From: Galbibacter mesophilus
GTDB lineage: Bacteria; Bacteroidota; Bacteroidia; Flavobacteriales; Flavobacteriaceae
DNA: 64,000 bases
Assembly: GCF_023721415.1 (NCBI RefSeq)
Contig: NZ_JAMQVC010000002.1
Span: forward strand, 434,001 to 498,000
Reading direction: 5' to 3'
Part shown: positions 1 through 8,243 of the stretch, piece by piece
Numbering within the stretch: position 1 is the stretch's first letter
Layout: each line of letters begins with the position of its first letter
Notes under the pieces: generated by a model
Seen by the model: the letters and a program-made list of their open reading frames with translations, nothing else
What the model was told of the DNA's origin: nothing
The model's database searches: none
Position numbers and translations under genes: made by a program

Positions 1-1584
1 TTTACGTGGGATACTACCTTTACCAATGCTCCAGTCGATAAAATTCTGACTAACTACAGAGCCCAGAATGCCTGTTTCTTCATTTAAATGTCTTTCATAA
101 TACCCTAAAACACCTTCAATATCGGCAGTAAACTGTTTTACGAAATCCTTATCGCCTCTCATTTTGTAATAATCATCGAGCGTTTGTATCCATGCCAGCG
201 ACCAAGATCCCATATCGAAATCGAAACGGGAAGGATACGCACTTTTAAACAAGCGGGTTTCTTTGTTTTTACTTTGAGGGTAAAGTCTTAAAACCTCTCG
301 AAGTAACCGGTCATCTGTAGTGTTGTAAGTTGAAATTGCTGAAATAGGCCTGTTGTCACCGCCATAGCTGAGCTGTTCGTAGAATGGAGTGTCGTAATAC
401 GTTTCGGCAGAGCACATTTGTAGCGTGCGGTTGCTCATCTCAAAAATTTCGTTCAACGTTTGGTCGTTGCTTTCAAAAGTTGCCATCTCTTTGTAAGGGT
501 ACCCAGAATACTCATTTATGAACGAATCAATTTCCAGCGGTTGTTCTTTGGTTTCTATTTCCAACTGAACATATCTAAAAGTTCGTTTCCATAAAGGTCT
601 AAAAGTTCTTTTCGCAGCCCCGTCCGCTTTATAAATGTCCCATACGCCAAACATGGTTTTGCCGTTTACGGAATCCCGATGTGCCTTCAGATTTACCTCT
701 TCATACAGAGCCTCTGCATACTTAATTTTCACAGTAGCATTTTCCCCTTTACTGAATGTAATTTCAGGATATCCCATAGTAAGCCTTTCAAAATCGAATA
801 AAATAGTGGCTTTGGTTTGAGCCGGGATTTTCAGAGGTTGTTTTTCAGAAATAAAACTTTGCGATAATGGAATGCCAGTCGTTTTTCTAATTTTCTTCGG
901 AAGCTGATTTTCACCCTTCATAAAAGGAATATTCCTAGGAACCAAATTCCATGGAGAGTTTCCGTAGAAAGCTAAAACTTGTGCATTATGCCAATTTTGG
1001 TCGTTAAAGTTGTTCTTTTCCCAATCCCAGGGGTATTTGCTGGCTGTCACATTATCTCCAGGACCGCAGGCATAAAATCCATAAAACCATTTGTCTTTAT
1101 GAATCATCTCGTAGTAGGAAATGGGCTCATAGGCTTCATTTTTGAAAGTCTTCCAACTATTATCGGTTATGATATTTTGAAAATTTTGATCTTCAGTATA
1201 AACATAAAAGGCAGTTTGCGATGATAAAAATGCCAGGGGTTTGTCAGCACCGCCGTTGTAAACCAAAGCAGCTAATAAATTTTCCCCGTTTTTAAGGTAG
1301 GGAGCAATGTCAACAACATCATATTTATAAGTTTTTAAATCCCCTTTTGCGGGTCCGTAGGCAACTCTTTCCCCATTTACAAAGAGATTATAACGGTTGT
1401 CTGCCGACACTTGAATTTCCAATTTACTAGGGACTTTCTCAATGTTGAAATTTTTTCTGAAATGATAAACTCCGTAGGTGTTAACATTAGCGGTTGGATA
1501 TGAAATCCATTTTCCTTTCTCTTGAGAATAAACGGTTGTAAAAGCAAGAACTATTAACAGTTTTACAAGTATTCTAATTTTCAT
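1..1584 (-). CDS. alpha-L-rhamnosidase, GH78 family (3' end outside window)
   Basis: Partial gene: 528 codons are read from the ATG at 1584 down to base 1, with no stop, so the C-terminus is missing. The N-terminus is a signal peptide (KLLIVLAFTTVYSQ). It is followed by the beta-sandwich region typical of bacterial rhamnosidases (WISYP..., SADNRYNLFVNGERVAYGP), then the TFRPLWKRTFRYVQL segment. The start of the (alpha/alpha)6 catalytic barrel follows, with YDTPFYEQLSYGGDNR, where the family's acidic active-site residues lie, and FDFDMGSWSLAWIQTLDDYY. GH78 enzymes remove terminal alpha-L-rhamnose from glycans; this one should act in the periplasm or at the cell surface. It lies 46 bp downstream of two sulfatases on the same strand, which suggests a sulfated rhamnose-containing polymer as substrate. 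Family assignment is confident; the exact substrate is inferred from context. Confidence 0.85.
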   Translation of the reverse strand, partial: MKIRILVKLLIVLAFTTVYSQEKGKWISYPTANVNTYGVYHFRKNFNIEKVPSKLEIQVSADNRYNLFVNGERVAYGPAKGDLKTYKYDVVDIAPYLKNGENLLAALVYNGGADKPLAFLSSQTAFYVYTEDQNFQNIITDNSWKTFKNEAYEPISYYEMIHKDKWFYGFYACGPGDNVTASKYPWDWEKNNFNDQNWHNAQVLAFYGNSPWNLVPRNIPFMKGENQLPKKIRKTTGIPLSQSFISEKQPLKIPAQTKATILFDFERLTMGYPEITFSKGENATVKIKYAEALYEEVNLKAHRDSVNGKTMFGVWDIYKADGAAKRTFRPLWKRTFRYVQLEIETKEQPLEIDSFINEYSGYPYKEMATFESNDQTLNEIFEMSNRTLQMCSAETYYDTPFYEQLSYGGDNRPISAISTYNTTDDRLLREVLRLYPQSKNKETRLFKSAYPSRFDFDMGSWSLAWIQTLDDYYKMRGDKDFVKQFTADIEGVLGYYERHLNEETGILGSVVSQNFIDWSIGKGSIPRK

Positions 1585-1630
1585 GGCGGTGATTGGTTTT
1601 TTATCTTTTTATTTGGTTGTATTTTTAAAT

Positions 1631-3271
1631 CTACTTTATGGAAATGGGTTCTTTTTTATTCTGAAAAACACGAAGGGGCTCCCCACCGTATTCTGCTCCT
1701 ACATCACGCGGTTCACAAAACCAAACCAGTTTGCCGACAGTGGTTAAGGTTTCTGGAACTTCTTTGGCATAAGGATGGGTTTTTATAAAGTGTTGCAACA
1801 TTTTTTGCTGCATGTTCGCCACTAAAGGAGCATTCTCCTTTTTGTGTGCTAAATTGGAGGTCTCTGTTGGGTCATTTTGTAAATCGTAAAGTTTATGATA
1901 AATACCAAAAGCGCCATTCCCAGTTTGGTAGCCCTGACCTAAATCCCTCTTGCCTGTTGAAAAAATGTACTTCCACTTCTTGGTAGCTACCATAGCTTTG
2001 TTGTCCTCTAAAAATTCAGCGAAAACATAATCATCCTCACCCTGTATCTCATCAGAAGTATTCCCTTCCAAATTCTGAAGAAAGCTTGTCCCTTGTGCTG
2101 TTTCTAGTTCAGGCAAACCTGTGGCTTCAGCAATTAAAGGAGCAATGTCCACAAATTCGACTAACTCATCTCTTGACGACCCTTTTTTTGACATTTTTTT
2201 TCCTGCAATAATTAAAGGGGCTTTTATCGCTTCTTCCCACATGGTGTGTTTTTCAAACCGTTTGTGGTCATTCAATAAATACCCTTGGTCACCGAGATAA
2301 ATGATTAAAGTCTTATCGTAAATTCCTTCTGCTTTCAATGCATTTATCACCATTCCTACATTCTTGTCCATATATTCAGTGGAAGTATAATAAGATGCTA
2401 TGATCCCTCTTTTTTCTTCATCCGTAAGGTCTTTGTAACGGGCAGGGATCCACGCATCGTCTTCGTTGCTGCCTTTTGGCAAGGGCATGTCGATTGGGTT
2501 GTATTTGTTACTATATTCAATAGGAAAAGCAAAAGGCGCATGAGGTTCGTGAAAAGCTACCCACAGAAACATTCTACCATTCTTATTCTTTTTAATGAAA
2601 TCGGTTGCGGAATTGGCCAGGAAAGTACCTTCCGCGTACTTATCAAAATAAGGTTGTGAAAGGGTTTTCGGGTTTAATTGGGCTTTGTGTTTTGGCAGTT
2701 CTTTGTCATCTTTTCCGTAGAGGGGAATGGAGTCTGGGATTTTAGGCATATTTACCGAGGAAAGCCATCGCTTGTATTCCCGGTGATCTACAAGTGTATC
2801 GAAACCAAACTTAGGCATACCATTTTTATAGAGTTCGCCCCATATCCAAGTATTAAAGTGTTGCTTTCCGAACATAGCCGTTTTAAAACCGCCTTGTTTG
2901 AGATGTTCGGCAATGGTGGTGTTGGTACGATCGTTGAAAGGAGTAAAAAGAAGATTTACACCCGTTGCATGCGGATATTTTCCAGTTAACAGGGATTGGC
3001 GGGAAGCGCTGCAAAGAGGCGAATTGGCGTATGCGTTTTTAAATAGGAGACCATCATCCGCCAAAGCATCAATATTTGGTGTTCTGATAATTTCATTTCC
3101 GTACGCTCCAACCACTCCCTGGGCGTGGTCATCACCAACGATCACCACCACGTGTTCATAGAAATGTTGTGTAGTTTTTTCTTTTTTATCAGTGCAGGAG
3201 GAAAGGATAAAAGCAAACAGTAGAATTTTTAAATAACAACTCCCACGATTATAAAAAGGACTAGTTTTCAT
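1631..3271 (-). CDS. S1-family sulfatase, predicted lipoprotein
   Basis: Arylsulfatase-superfamily enzyme of 546 residues that hydrolyses sulfate esters on glycans. The N-terminus is a lipoprotein signal with lipobox LSSC (Cys26), so it is probably anchored in the outer membrane or periplasm. Metal-binding acids follow at GDD (residues 46-48). The formylglycine signature CSASR begins at Cys87 and is followed by QSLLTGKYP; Cys87 must be oxidised to formylglycine for activity. A second metal site is visible at LGDQGYLLNDHKR. Its start overlaps the end of the upstream sulfatase by 11 bases, so the two are translationally coupled and co-transcribed with the GH78 gene. No formylglycine-generating enzyme is seen in the window. 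The layout resembles iduronate/heparan-type S1 sulfatases, but the sulfated position cannot be told from sequence. Confidence 0.92.
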   Translation of the reverse strand: MKTSPFYNRGSCYLKILLFAFILSSCTDKKEKTTQHFYEHVVVIVGDDHAQGVVGAYGNEIIRTPNIDALADDGLLFKNAYANSPLCSASRQSLLTGKYPHATGVNLLFTPFNDRTNTTIAEHLKQGGFKTAMFGKQHFNTWIWGELYKNGMPKFGFDTLVDHREYKRWLSSVNMPKIPDSIPLYGKDDKELPKHKAQLNPKTLSQPYFDKYAEGTFLANSATDFIKKNKNGRMFLWVAFHEPHAPFAFPIEYSNKYNPIDMPLPKGSNEDDAWIPARYKDLTDEEKRGIIASYYTSTEYMDKNVGMVINALKAEGIYDKTLIIYLGDQGYLLNDHKRFEKHTMWEEAIKAPLIIAGKKMSKKGSSRDELVEFVDIAPLIAEATGLPELETAQGTSFLQNLEGNTSDEIQGEDDYVFAEFLEDNKAMVATKKWKYIFSTGKRDLGQGYQTGNGAFGIYHKLYDLQNDPTETSNLAHKKENAPLVANMQQKMLQHFIKTHPYAKEVPETLTTVGKLVWFCEPRDVGAEYGGEPLRVFQNKKEPISIK

Positions 3272-4850
3272 TTTGGAACACTTTTTTTAGGTTTTCTCCT
3301 TCGTCATTAACATAGAATTCCTCGAAGTCGCTGTCGTTTACCCAGCCGGCTTTAGGTTTTTTACCTTTGATGTAGTCGATATAAAAGTTTCTTCCGGAAA
3401 AAAGAGGGTAACGCTCGTAAATGTAACCGTAGTTTTTCATTCTTAAATCGTTTTGTTCCACAAGCTTTTCCTCCATAAAAGATCGAAGATTGATTTTGGT
3501 ACTTTGGAATGTCTTCTCATTTGCCAAGTTAACCATACAAAAAGGATCCTTTTTAATATTGTATAGTTCTTCCTCAGGGCGTTTGCCAAAGTTAATTTGC
3601 CAAAACTCACTATTTTCAGAAGTGCGTCTCAATTGTAGGATTTCTGTTTTGGTCGGGCTTCCGTCTGTGTTTAGATAACCGGTTTCAGGATTGCCAGAGG
3701 GCCAGCGGTTTATTTCATAGTTTTTAAGGTACAGCATGCTATCTTTTACAATCCCTCGGATGGGATATCCTACGTCGTTCGGCCTTCCCGTATCATGACG
3801 TTCCTTTCCGATCAATACCCAATCCTTTTTTGATTCTAAGGAGCTATCAGACGATTTTAGGAGAGGCAACATGCTTTTTCCTGTTATGGGCTGCATCCCT
3901 GATTCTTTTTCATTTATCTGCGCCATCTCCAAAAAGGTAGGTGCCAAATCGATAAAACTAATCATGGAATTCACCTTTCTATTTTTGTCTGTGATACCCG
4001 CCTCCCAAGAGATTGCCAAAGGAACATGGATGGCTTTTTCATAAAGGTTACCCTTCACTCTCGGAAATGGCATTCCGTGATCTGAGGTTACCACAATTAC
4101 GGTGTTTTCGTATTCACCATTCTTCTTCAAGAGTTCAATTATTTCTGCCAATTGCTTATCTGCATATTCAATTTCAAAAGCGTAATCCAAGAGGTCGTTT
4201 TGTGTAACTTCATTTTTACGCCAGTACGGAGGGAAATCAGTAATCATCTCAACAGATTTACTGCCCAGTTTTTTTCCGCTTTCATATTCGTAATAGCGGT
4301 GTGGCTCGTACATGCCTACCCAAAAACTCCATGGTTTTTCAGCATCAACATCGTTTAAAAGCAAAGAGAAATTTCCGGCGTAATCAATTTTTGAAATTGC
4401 AGGAGTAGGAGGGGTTGTTTTTTTATCATTATAAGGTTTTCCAGTGAGCTCCCTTTGGTTGCCTTCGGCGTCCAGTGCTATGCCGGGAGCATAGCCTTTT
4501 CCTGTATATCCCGTGGAATATCCATTTTCTTGAAGAATATCCTGATAGGTTTTAAATTTTGATGGAAAATAGATGTTGTGGTTGGCAGCTGCATCCAATT
4601 GCCAAGGATTTCTCCCTGTTAAAATACACGCACGGGATGGGGCGCATTTAGCGTTTGGGGTGTATGCATTTGTAAAGAGAATACCATTTTTTGCAACCCT
4701 ATCAAAAGCGGGCGTGTTTACGTAAGTACTATTATACGCACCCATGTCCAATCCGGCATCATCCAAAATTACAAATAGGAAATTGGGTTTTTCTTGGCTG
4801 AATACGAATTGTAAAAAGAGTATATAAAAAAATAATACAATCTTTTTCAT
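3261..4850 (-). CDS. S1-family sulfatase, secreted
   Basis: First gene of the minus-strand sulfatase, sulfatase, GH78 operon; 529 residues. A cleavable signal peptide (FFYILFLQFVFSQ) is followed by PNFLFVILDDAG, which contains the metal-binding Asp pair (30-31). The formylglycine motif CAPSR begins at Cys69 and is followed by ACILTGR. The second half carries VVTSDHGMPFPRVKGNLYEKAIHVPL, the usual metal and substrate region of S1 sulfatases. It differs clearly from the next sulfatase, so the two probably remove different sulfate groups from the same glycan. The leader upstream contains a 160-bp MITE-like element (4895-5054) and a 16-bp palindrome (5128-5143) that may be its operator. Family is certain, regiospecificity unknown. 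Confidence 0.92.
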   Translation of the reverse strand: MKKIVLFFYILFLQFVFSQEKPNFLFVILDDAGLDMGAYNSTYVNTPAFDRVAKNGILFTNAYTPNAKCAPSRACILTGRNPWQLDAAANHNIYFPSKFKTYQDILQENGYSTGYTGKGYAPGIALDAEGNQRELTGKPYNDKKTTPPTPAISKIDYAGNFSLLLNDVDAEKPWSFWVGMYEPHRYYEYESGKKLGSKSVEMITDFPPYWRKNEVTQNDLLDYAFEIEYADKQLAEIIELLKKNGEYENTVIVVTSDHGMPFPRVKGNLYEKAIHVPLAISWEAGITDKNRKVNSMISFIDLAPTFLEMAQINEKESGMQPITGKSMLPLLKSSDSSLESKKDWVLIGKERHDTGRPNDVGYPIRGIVKDSMLYLKNYEINRWPSGNPETGYLNTDGSPTKTEILQLRRTSENSEFWQINFGKRPEEELYNIKKDPFCMVNLANEKTFQSTKINLRSFMEEKLVEQNDLRMKNYGYIYERYPLFSGRNFYIDYIKGKKPKAGWVNDSDFEEFYVNDEGENLKKVFQNEN

Positions 4851-4894
4851 GGAGTGCTTAAATAAATGGATTAAATAATTTTTTTGTTATAAAA

Positions 4895-5054
4895 GAACTC
4901 ATCTTGACTTTTTCTATTTCCTAAAAAATGATTGAAATTCGCCTATATTTTGTTACTTTTCTTATCCGTAGCGATGCTATGCTTTTCAAAAAGTGCCTCA
5001 TCTAGACTAATTTCACTTCATTTTCGGTCAAACACAAAAAGTCAAGATGAGTTC
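4895..5054. repeat. MITE-like element, copy 1 (160 bp)
   Basis: This 160-bp element is bounded by perfect 19-bp terminal inverted repeats, GAACTCATCTTGACTTTTT at 4895-4913 and its reverse complement at 5036-5054. A second copy of exactly the same length lies at 52086-52245; by hand alignment the two differ at 7 positions. The interior is itself an imperfect palindrome (ATGATTGAAATT on the left against AATTTCACTTCAT on the right), so the transcript could fold into a long hairpin. There is no open reading frame. No clear target-site duplication is seen, only short A runs on both sides. It occupies the 5' leader of the sulfatase operon. The most likely identity is a non-autonomous transposable element. 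Confidence 0.8.
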
Positions 5055-5127
5055 AAATTGAAAAAGTAAAATCTTTGAAAAATACGACAATTACCGTAAT
5101 ATGTACAAAGCGTATATAATCAATTAA

Positions 5128-5143
5128 TGATTAAATTTAATCA
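5128..5143. promoter_or_regulatory. 16-bp perfect palindrome, candidate operator of the sulfatase operon
   Basis: TGATTAAATTTAATCA is a perfect 16-bp palindrome in the 348-bp gap between the secreted isomerase gene (ending at 5199) and the sulfatase operon (starting at 4850). Each arm of the 37-bp inverted repeat at 8134-8170 is a 13/16 match to it. It is therefore probably the binding site of a dimeric regulator, separated from the sulfatase start by the MITE-like element. The regulator is not identified. Confidence 0.5.
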
Positions 5144-5198
5144 GAGGTAATTGGAAAAACGGTAAATAGGGGTGCTTTTAAGTGTTTATAGAATAGCT

Positions 5199-6059
5199 TT
5201 ACCAACGTAATCCGAATAAATAATCTGCACTATCTGTTAAACATTGCATTCCATTTACGGCACGATCGCGTTCGACTAAATAGTGAACGTTTTTGTACTT
5301 AGATAATTCATTAAAGATACTTTTGAAATCTATAATCCCGTCGCCCGGACAGGTAATATTTCTCTCGGCAGAGTTGTCCATATCTTTAACATGTATCAAT
5401 GAAAATCGGTCGCCATAGTTTTGGACGTATTTCAAAGGGTCTTGTCCGCCTTTTTTAATCCAATACAAATCCAGTTCCATGGCTACTAAATCTTTATCGG
5501 TATTTTTCAATAAAATATCGTAGGGTACGGTGTCATTTATTTTATAAAATTCTTTGTCATGCGCATGAAAAGCCAACTTCAATCCTTCTTTTTTACATTT
5601 TCTACCGAGCGTATTAAAGGTGTCGGCTAGTTTTTTAAAATCATCCAAAGTTTTGTTCGAGCCATCATCCATCCAAGGCCAATAGCAAACTAGATATTCT
5701 TTTTCAAAAAAAACGGCATCATTTATTTTATCATCAAAATTATCTTGTAAATCATACATGCTACCTCCTCCAGCAACAGATTGAAAACCATGGGTTTGAA
5801 TTAATTTCTTGAATTCTGCTTTGGAATATCCATAGTATTCTGAAAATTCTAATTTGGTATACCCAAGTTTACTAATTTGAGATAGGGTGCTTTCAGCATC
5901 ATTAAGCATTTCTTTTTTTACAATGTCTAAAATCAACCCGAGGCTACTTATAGATTTCCCTGCCATGTCGATTTCGAGGGGAGCAGCCCAATGTGGTAGT
6001 GTGGAAAGTGCAGCGGTGGTGAGTGCTACGTTTCCTAAAAACTTTCTTCTAGATTTCAT
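5199..6059 (-). CDS. exported sugar phosphate isomerase/epimerase-like TIM-barrel protein
   Basis: Xylose-isomerase-like TIM-barrel (AP endonuclease 2 family) of 286 residues when begun at the ATG at 6059. That start is preferred over the in-frame ATG at 6107 because it begins exactly at a twin-arginine export signal (MKSRRKFLGNVALTTAALS) and avoids overlap with the upstream gene. Metal and active-site segments include LAFHAHDKEF, MELDLYWIKKGG and LIHVKDMD, with a late Glu in VERDR. Export through Tat means it cannot act on cytoplasmic sugar phosphates, so the usual product name is misleading. Related exported proteins occur beside Gfo/Idh/MocA and DUF1080 genes in Bacteroidota. It is last in a three-gene operon. 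A paralogue with the same MDVYW and HIKD segments is encoded at 46670-47497. Confidence 0.8.
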   Translation of the reverse strand: MKSRRKFLGNVALTTAALSTLPHWAAPLEIDMAGKSISSLGLILDIVKKEMLNDAESTLSQISKLGYTKLEFSEYYGYSKAEFKKLIQTHGFQSVAGGGSMYDLQDNFDDKINDAVFFEKEYLVCYWPWMDDGSNKTLDDFKKLADTFNTLGRKCKKEGLKLAFHAHDKEFYKINDTVPYDILLKNTDKDLVAMELDLYWIKKGGQDPLKYVQNYGDRFSLIHVKDMDNSAERNITCPGDGIIDFKSIFNELSKYKNVHYLVERDRAVNGMQCLTDSADYLFGLRW

Positions 6060-6099
6060 GTTTTGGTTTGTTTGAATATAAAAGTACCTTATTAAATAT

Positions 6100-7008
6100 T
6101 TAAACAAAAACTTTTTTAATGGCTTGAAGTGAAACGCTTAATGCATCTTCGAGCAAATTATCAGAATAATCCCTTCCTGTTTTGGGTCCCCCAATTTCTA
6201 AATAACCTATCATATCATCAACTGGAATTGATTCTGAATATGATTCCAAAATGGACTTTATTTCAGTTAAATCGATAATACCCGATTTTATTTCTTCCGA
6301 AGAAAAACCAAAAGTAGAATTGAAATAGGAATCGGTATTTTTAAAATGAAACTCAGCCATTTTAGGTAATCCATGTTTGAACAATTCTATATTGGAGTGC
6401 ACCAATTCTTTCTTGCTATTACAAAGTCCGTGGCTAATATCGCCACACAGATAGGTTGGAACGGTTGTGTTTGGGTTTTGGGAGTGGTGGGTTTGAAGTT
6501 CATTTATAAAAAAGTCCATCTCGTTTGGAGTGGTGGGCGGTTCTGCCAAAGACGACATAGGTTCCATGGTTAGGGCTTTCAATCCTTTTTGTTTGGCGTA
6601 ACTGCTCAACTCCTTCATGTGGGAAAGGTAACATTGAATTCCCTTATCCTTCTCTTCAAATTTATCTCGGTAAACCGCACCTGGATTAGAGCCGCAATAA
6701 TCGGCACCCAAAAGGGAAGCTACGTGTATGAGCCGCTCAAAATTACTGCGGGCCACCTTTTCTAAATGTTGATTGTTGGTAAAAAATCCACCAAGTTCCC
6801 GATGTGCTGTAAAAACACTTTTTATTATAATTCCTTTCTGATTGGCCAAGGATTTTAGTTCAAGAAAGTAATCATCGTTTACTGAATAGAGCTCAAAAAA
6901 GCTTCCTAGCTGAAGGTATTTAATACCATTTTTATTCATTAAATTAAAAAGCCATTCAAAACTGTAACGATATTGAATAGGGTCTGATTTTATACCGATT
7001 TCAATCAT
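6100..7008 (-). CDS. cytoplasmic sugar isomerase/epimerase, TIM-barrel (AP endonuclease 2-like)
   Basis: Protein of 302 residues with no signal peptide. It has the alternating pattern of a TIM-barrel sugar isomerase/epimerase: IKYLQLGSFFELY, LGADYCGSNPGAVYR, GLKALTMEPMSSLAEPPTTP (metal-ligand Glu in LTMEPM), YLCGDISHG (Asp and His ligands), AEFHFKNTDS and IGYLEIGGPKTGRDY (last Glu). It sits 14 bp downstream of the GatD-like dehydrogenase and 40 bp upstream of the exported isomerase, so the three are one operon. The dehydrogenase presumably makes a ketose and this enzyme isomerises or epimerises it; the real substrate is unknown. Tetrulose or hexulose phosphates are possible by family analogy. 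Confidence 0.75.
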   Translation of the reverse strand: MIEIGIKSDPIQYRYSFEWLFNLMNKNGIKYLQLGSFFELYSVNDDYFLELKSLANQKGIIIKSVFTAHRELGGFFTNNQHLEKVARSNFERLIHVASLLGADYCGSNPGAVYRDKFEEKDKGIQCYLSHMKELSSYAKQKGLKALTMEPMSSLAEPPTTPNEMDFFINELQTHHSQNPNTTVPTYLCGDISHGLCNSKKELVHSNIELFKHGLPKMAEFHFKNTDSYFNSTFGFSSEEIKSGIIDLTEIKSILESYSESIPVDDMIGYLEIGGPKTGRDYSDNLLEDALSVSLQAIKKVFV

Positions 7009-7022
7009 TGATTTTAAAAAAA

Positions 7023-8069
7023 TTAAAGAGTAGGATTAATGATTACTTTGTTATAATAAATATTTTTGGCCACCATGTCGTTGAACATTTTTGGAGCTTC
7101 TTCTATGCTAATTATGTGGGAAATTAGTGGAGCTACTTGTAACTCTTTATCCATGTATTTTAAAACTGTGCTCCAATCATCTTCTCCTGTTGGAATGGTT
7201 TTCGAGTTCCAGGTACCGTAAATGGTAAGTTCTTTTCTTAAAATATTGGAAAAGTCCTTTTCCTCCATCGTAAAAGTACCATGAATATTTCCCATAAATA
7301 CCACTTCACCAGACCGAGAAGCGATTTCCAGCGCTTGAAGGAAAGTCTTTGGTAATCCACAAGCTTCAACTACTTTTTTAACTCCTTCTCCCTGCGTTTT
7401 TTCTGATATGACTTCAGCAACATTTTCTTTGGCAGCATTAATGGTATGAAAACCCATTTCTGAGGCTAAATTTAATTTTTTTTCATCCACATCTATAACA
7501 AAAACTTGATTACAACCATGGATGCGAAGCCATTGGGCGGTCATATTCCCAATGGGGCCGCCACCAATTACCGCGGCATTATCACCGACATTTATATGCA
7601 TTTTCCTAACTCCGTGTAATGCCACCGCAGCAGGTTCGGTCATGCTGGCATGAATACTATCGACATGCTCTGGAACAGGAAATAAGTTTTCTACAGGTGC
7701 GTAAACATATTCTGAAAAAGCACCATCTGACCGACTTCCAAGATAATTGTATTCTTTCAATTGGGCATAATCGCCAGTTTGGTAAGCTTTTTCGTTTTTA
7801 TTTATGGGGATTAGGGGAAACACCGCTACGCGGTCTCCTTTTTTATAGTTGCTATCGGGCTTGTCTTCAGCTACGATACCACTGAACTCATGTCCCATAA
7901 TAAGTGGATAGAAGTAGGCACCATTATGAAATCCCCGAACTAAATCAGATCCACAAATTCCACAGGCAACTACTTTTATTAAAATGTAGTCGCTGTTTAA
8001 TTTAGTAGGATTTGGGTATTCTTTTTGAACCTTTAATTGTCCGTTTGATTCCAAGACAAGTGCTTTCAT
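7023..8069 (-). CDS. GatD-like polyol (phosphate) dehydrogenase, MDR family, no structural-zinc lobe
   Basis: Medium-chain dehydrogenase of 348 residues that most resembles galactitol-1-phosphate 5-dehydrogenase: GICGSD with Cys39, YPLIMGHEFSG with His60/Glu61, YLGSRSDGAFSEY and ILRKELTIYGTWNS. Glu145 (TEP) completes the catalytic-zinc set. The Rossmann motif is VIGGGPIGNMTAQWL. Residues 86-108, where relatives carry four cysteines for a structural zinc, contain none (PLIPINKNEKAYQTG), so that site is lost. It would oxidise a polyol or polyol phosphate to a ketose with NAD. First gene of the minus-strand operon, divergent from the AlsE-like epimerase across a symmetrical inverted repeat. No kinase or PTS gene is nearby, so a phosphorylated substrate is not assured. 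Confidence 0.8.
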   Translation of the reverse strand: MKALVLESNGQLKVQKEYPNPTKLNSDYILIKVVACGICGSDLVRGFHNGAYFYPLIMGHEFSGIVAEDKPDSNYKKGDRVAVFPLIPINKNEKAYQTGDYAQLKEYNYLGSRSDGAFSEYVYAPVENLFPVPEHVDSIHASMTEPAAVALHGVRKMHINVGDNAAVIGGGPIGNMTAQWLRIHGCNQVFVIDVDEKKLNLASEMGFHTINAAKENVAEVISEKTQGEGVKKVVEACGLPKTFLQALEIASRSGEVVFMGNIHGTFTMEEKDFSNILRKELTIYGTWNSKTIPTGEDDWSTVLKYMDKELQVAPLISHIISIEEAPKMFNDMVAKNIYYNKVIINPTL

Positions 8070-8133
8070 AGTATAAAAATTGAAAGTATGTTAAAATACA
8101 AAAGTATTCAAAATAATCACTTTTTTAAAATTT

Positions 8134-8170
8134 AAATCAAATTTAATCATTTTTTGATTAAATTTGATTT
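8134..8170. promoter_or_regulatory. 37-bp inverted repeat with divergent -7 elements
   Basis: Perfect 16-bp arms, AAATCAAATTTAATCA (8134-8149) and TGATTAAATTTGATTT (8155-8170), flank a T5 spacer between two divergent operons. Each arm contains a consensus flavobacterial -7 element, TAAATTTG: plus strand at 8159-8166, minus strand at 8138-8145. A regulator bound here would cover both promoters at once. Each arm is a degenerate form of the perfect palindrome at 5128-5143. Confidence 0.65.
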
Positions 8171-8243
8171 CTGAAAAACATTACTTGTGATAAAAAGTCA
8201 TTGCGATATTAAGACGTTAATTGACTTTACTAAAGCAAAACTT

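Noticed and set aside
4895-5054. The 160-bp element as a simple rho-independent terminator
   Set aside because: It is too long, has a second copy of exactly the same length elsewhere and perfect 19-bp ends, which fits a mobile element better, although it could still terminate transcription.
6060-6107. Longer start for the exported isomerase
   Set aside because: The 16 extra residues would precede the twin-arginine signal and overlap the upstream gene by eight bases. The start at 6059 gives a standard Tat signal.
8187-8243. Upstream ATG for the AlsE-like epimerase
   Set aside because: The extra 19 residues have no counterpart in the family, whose first strand starts right after the ATG at 8244.
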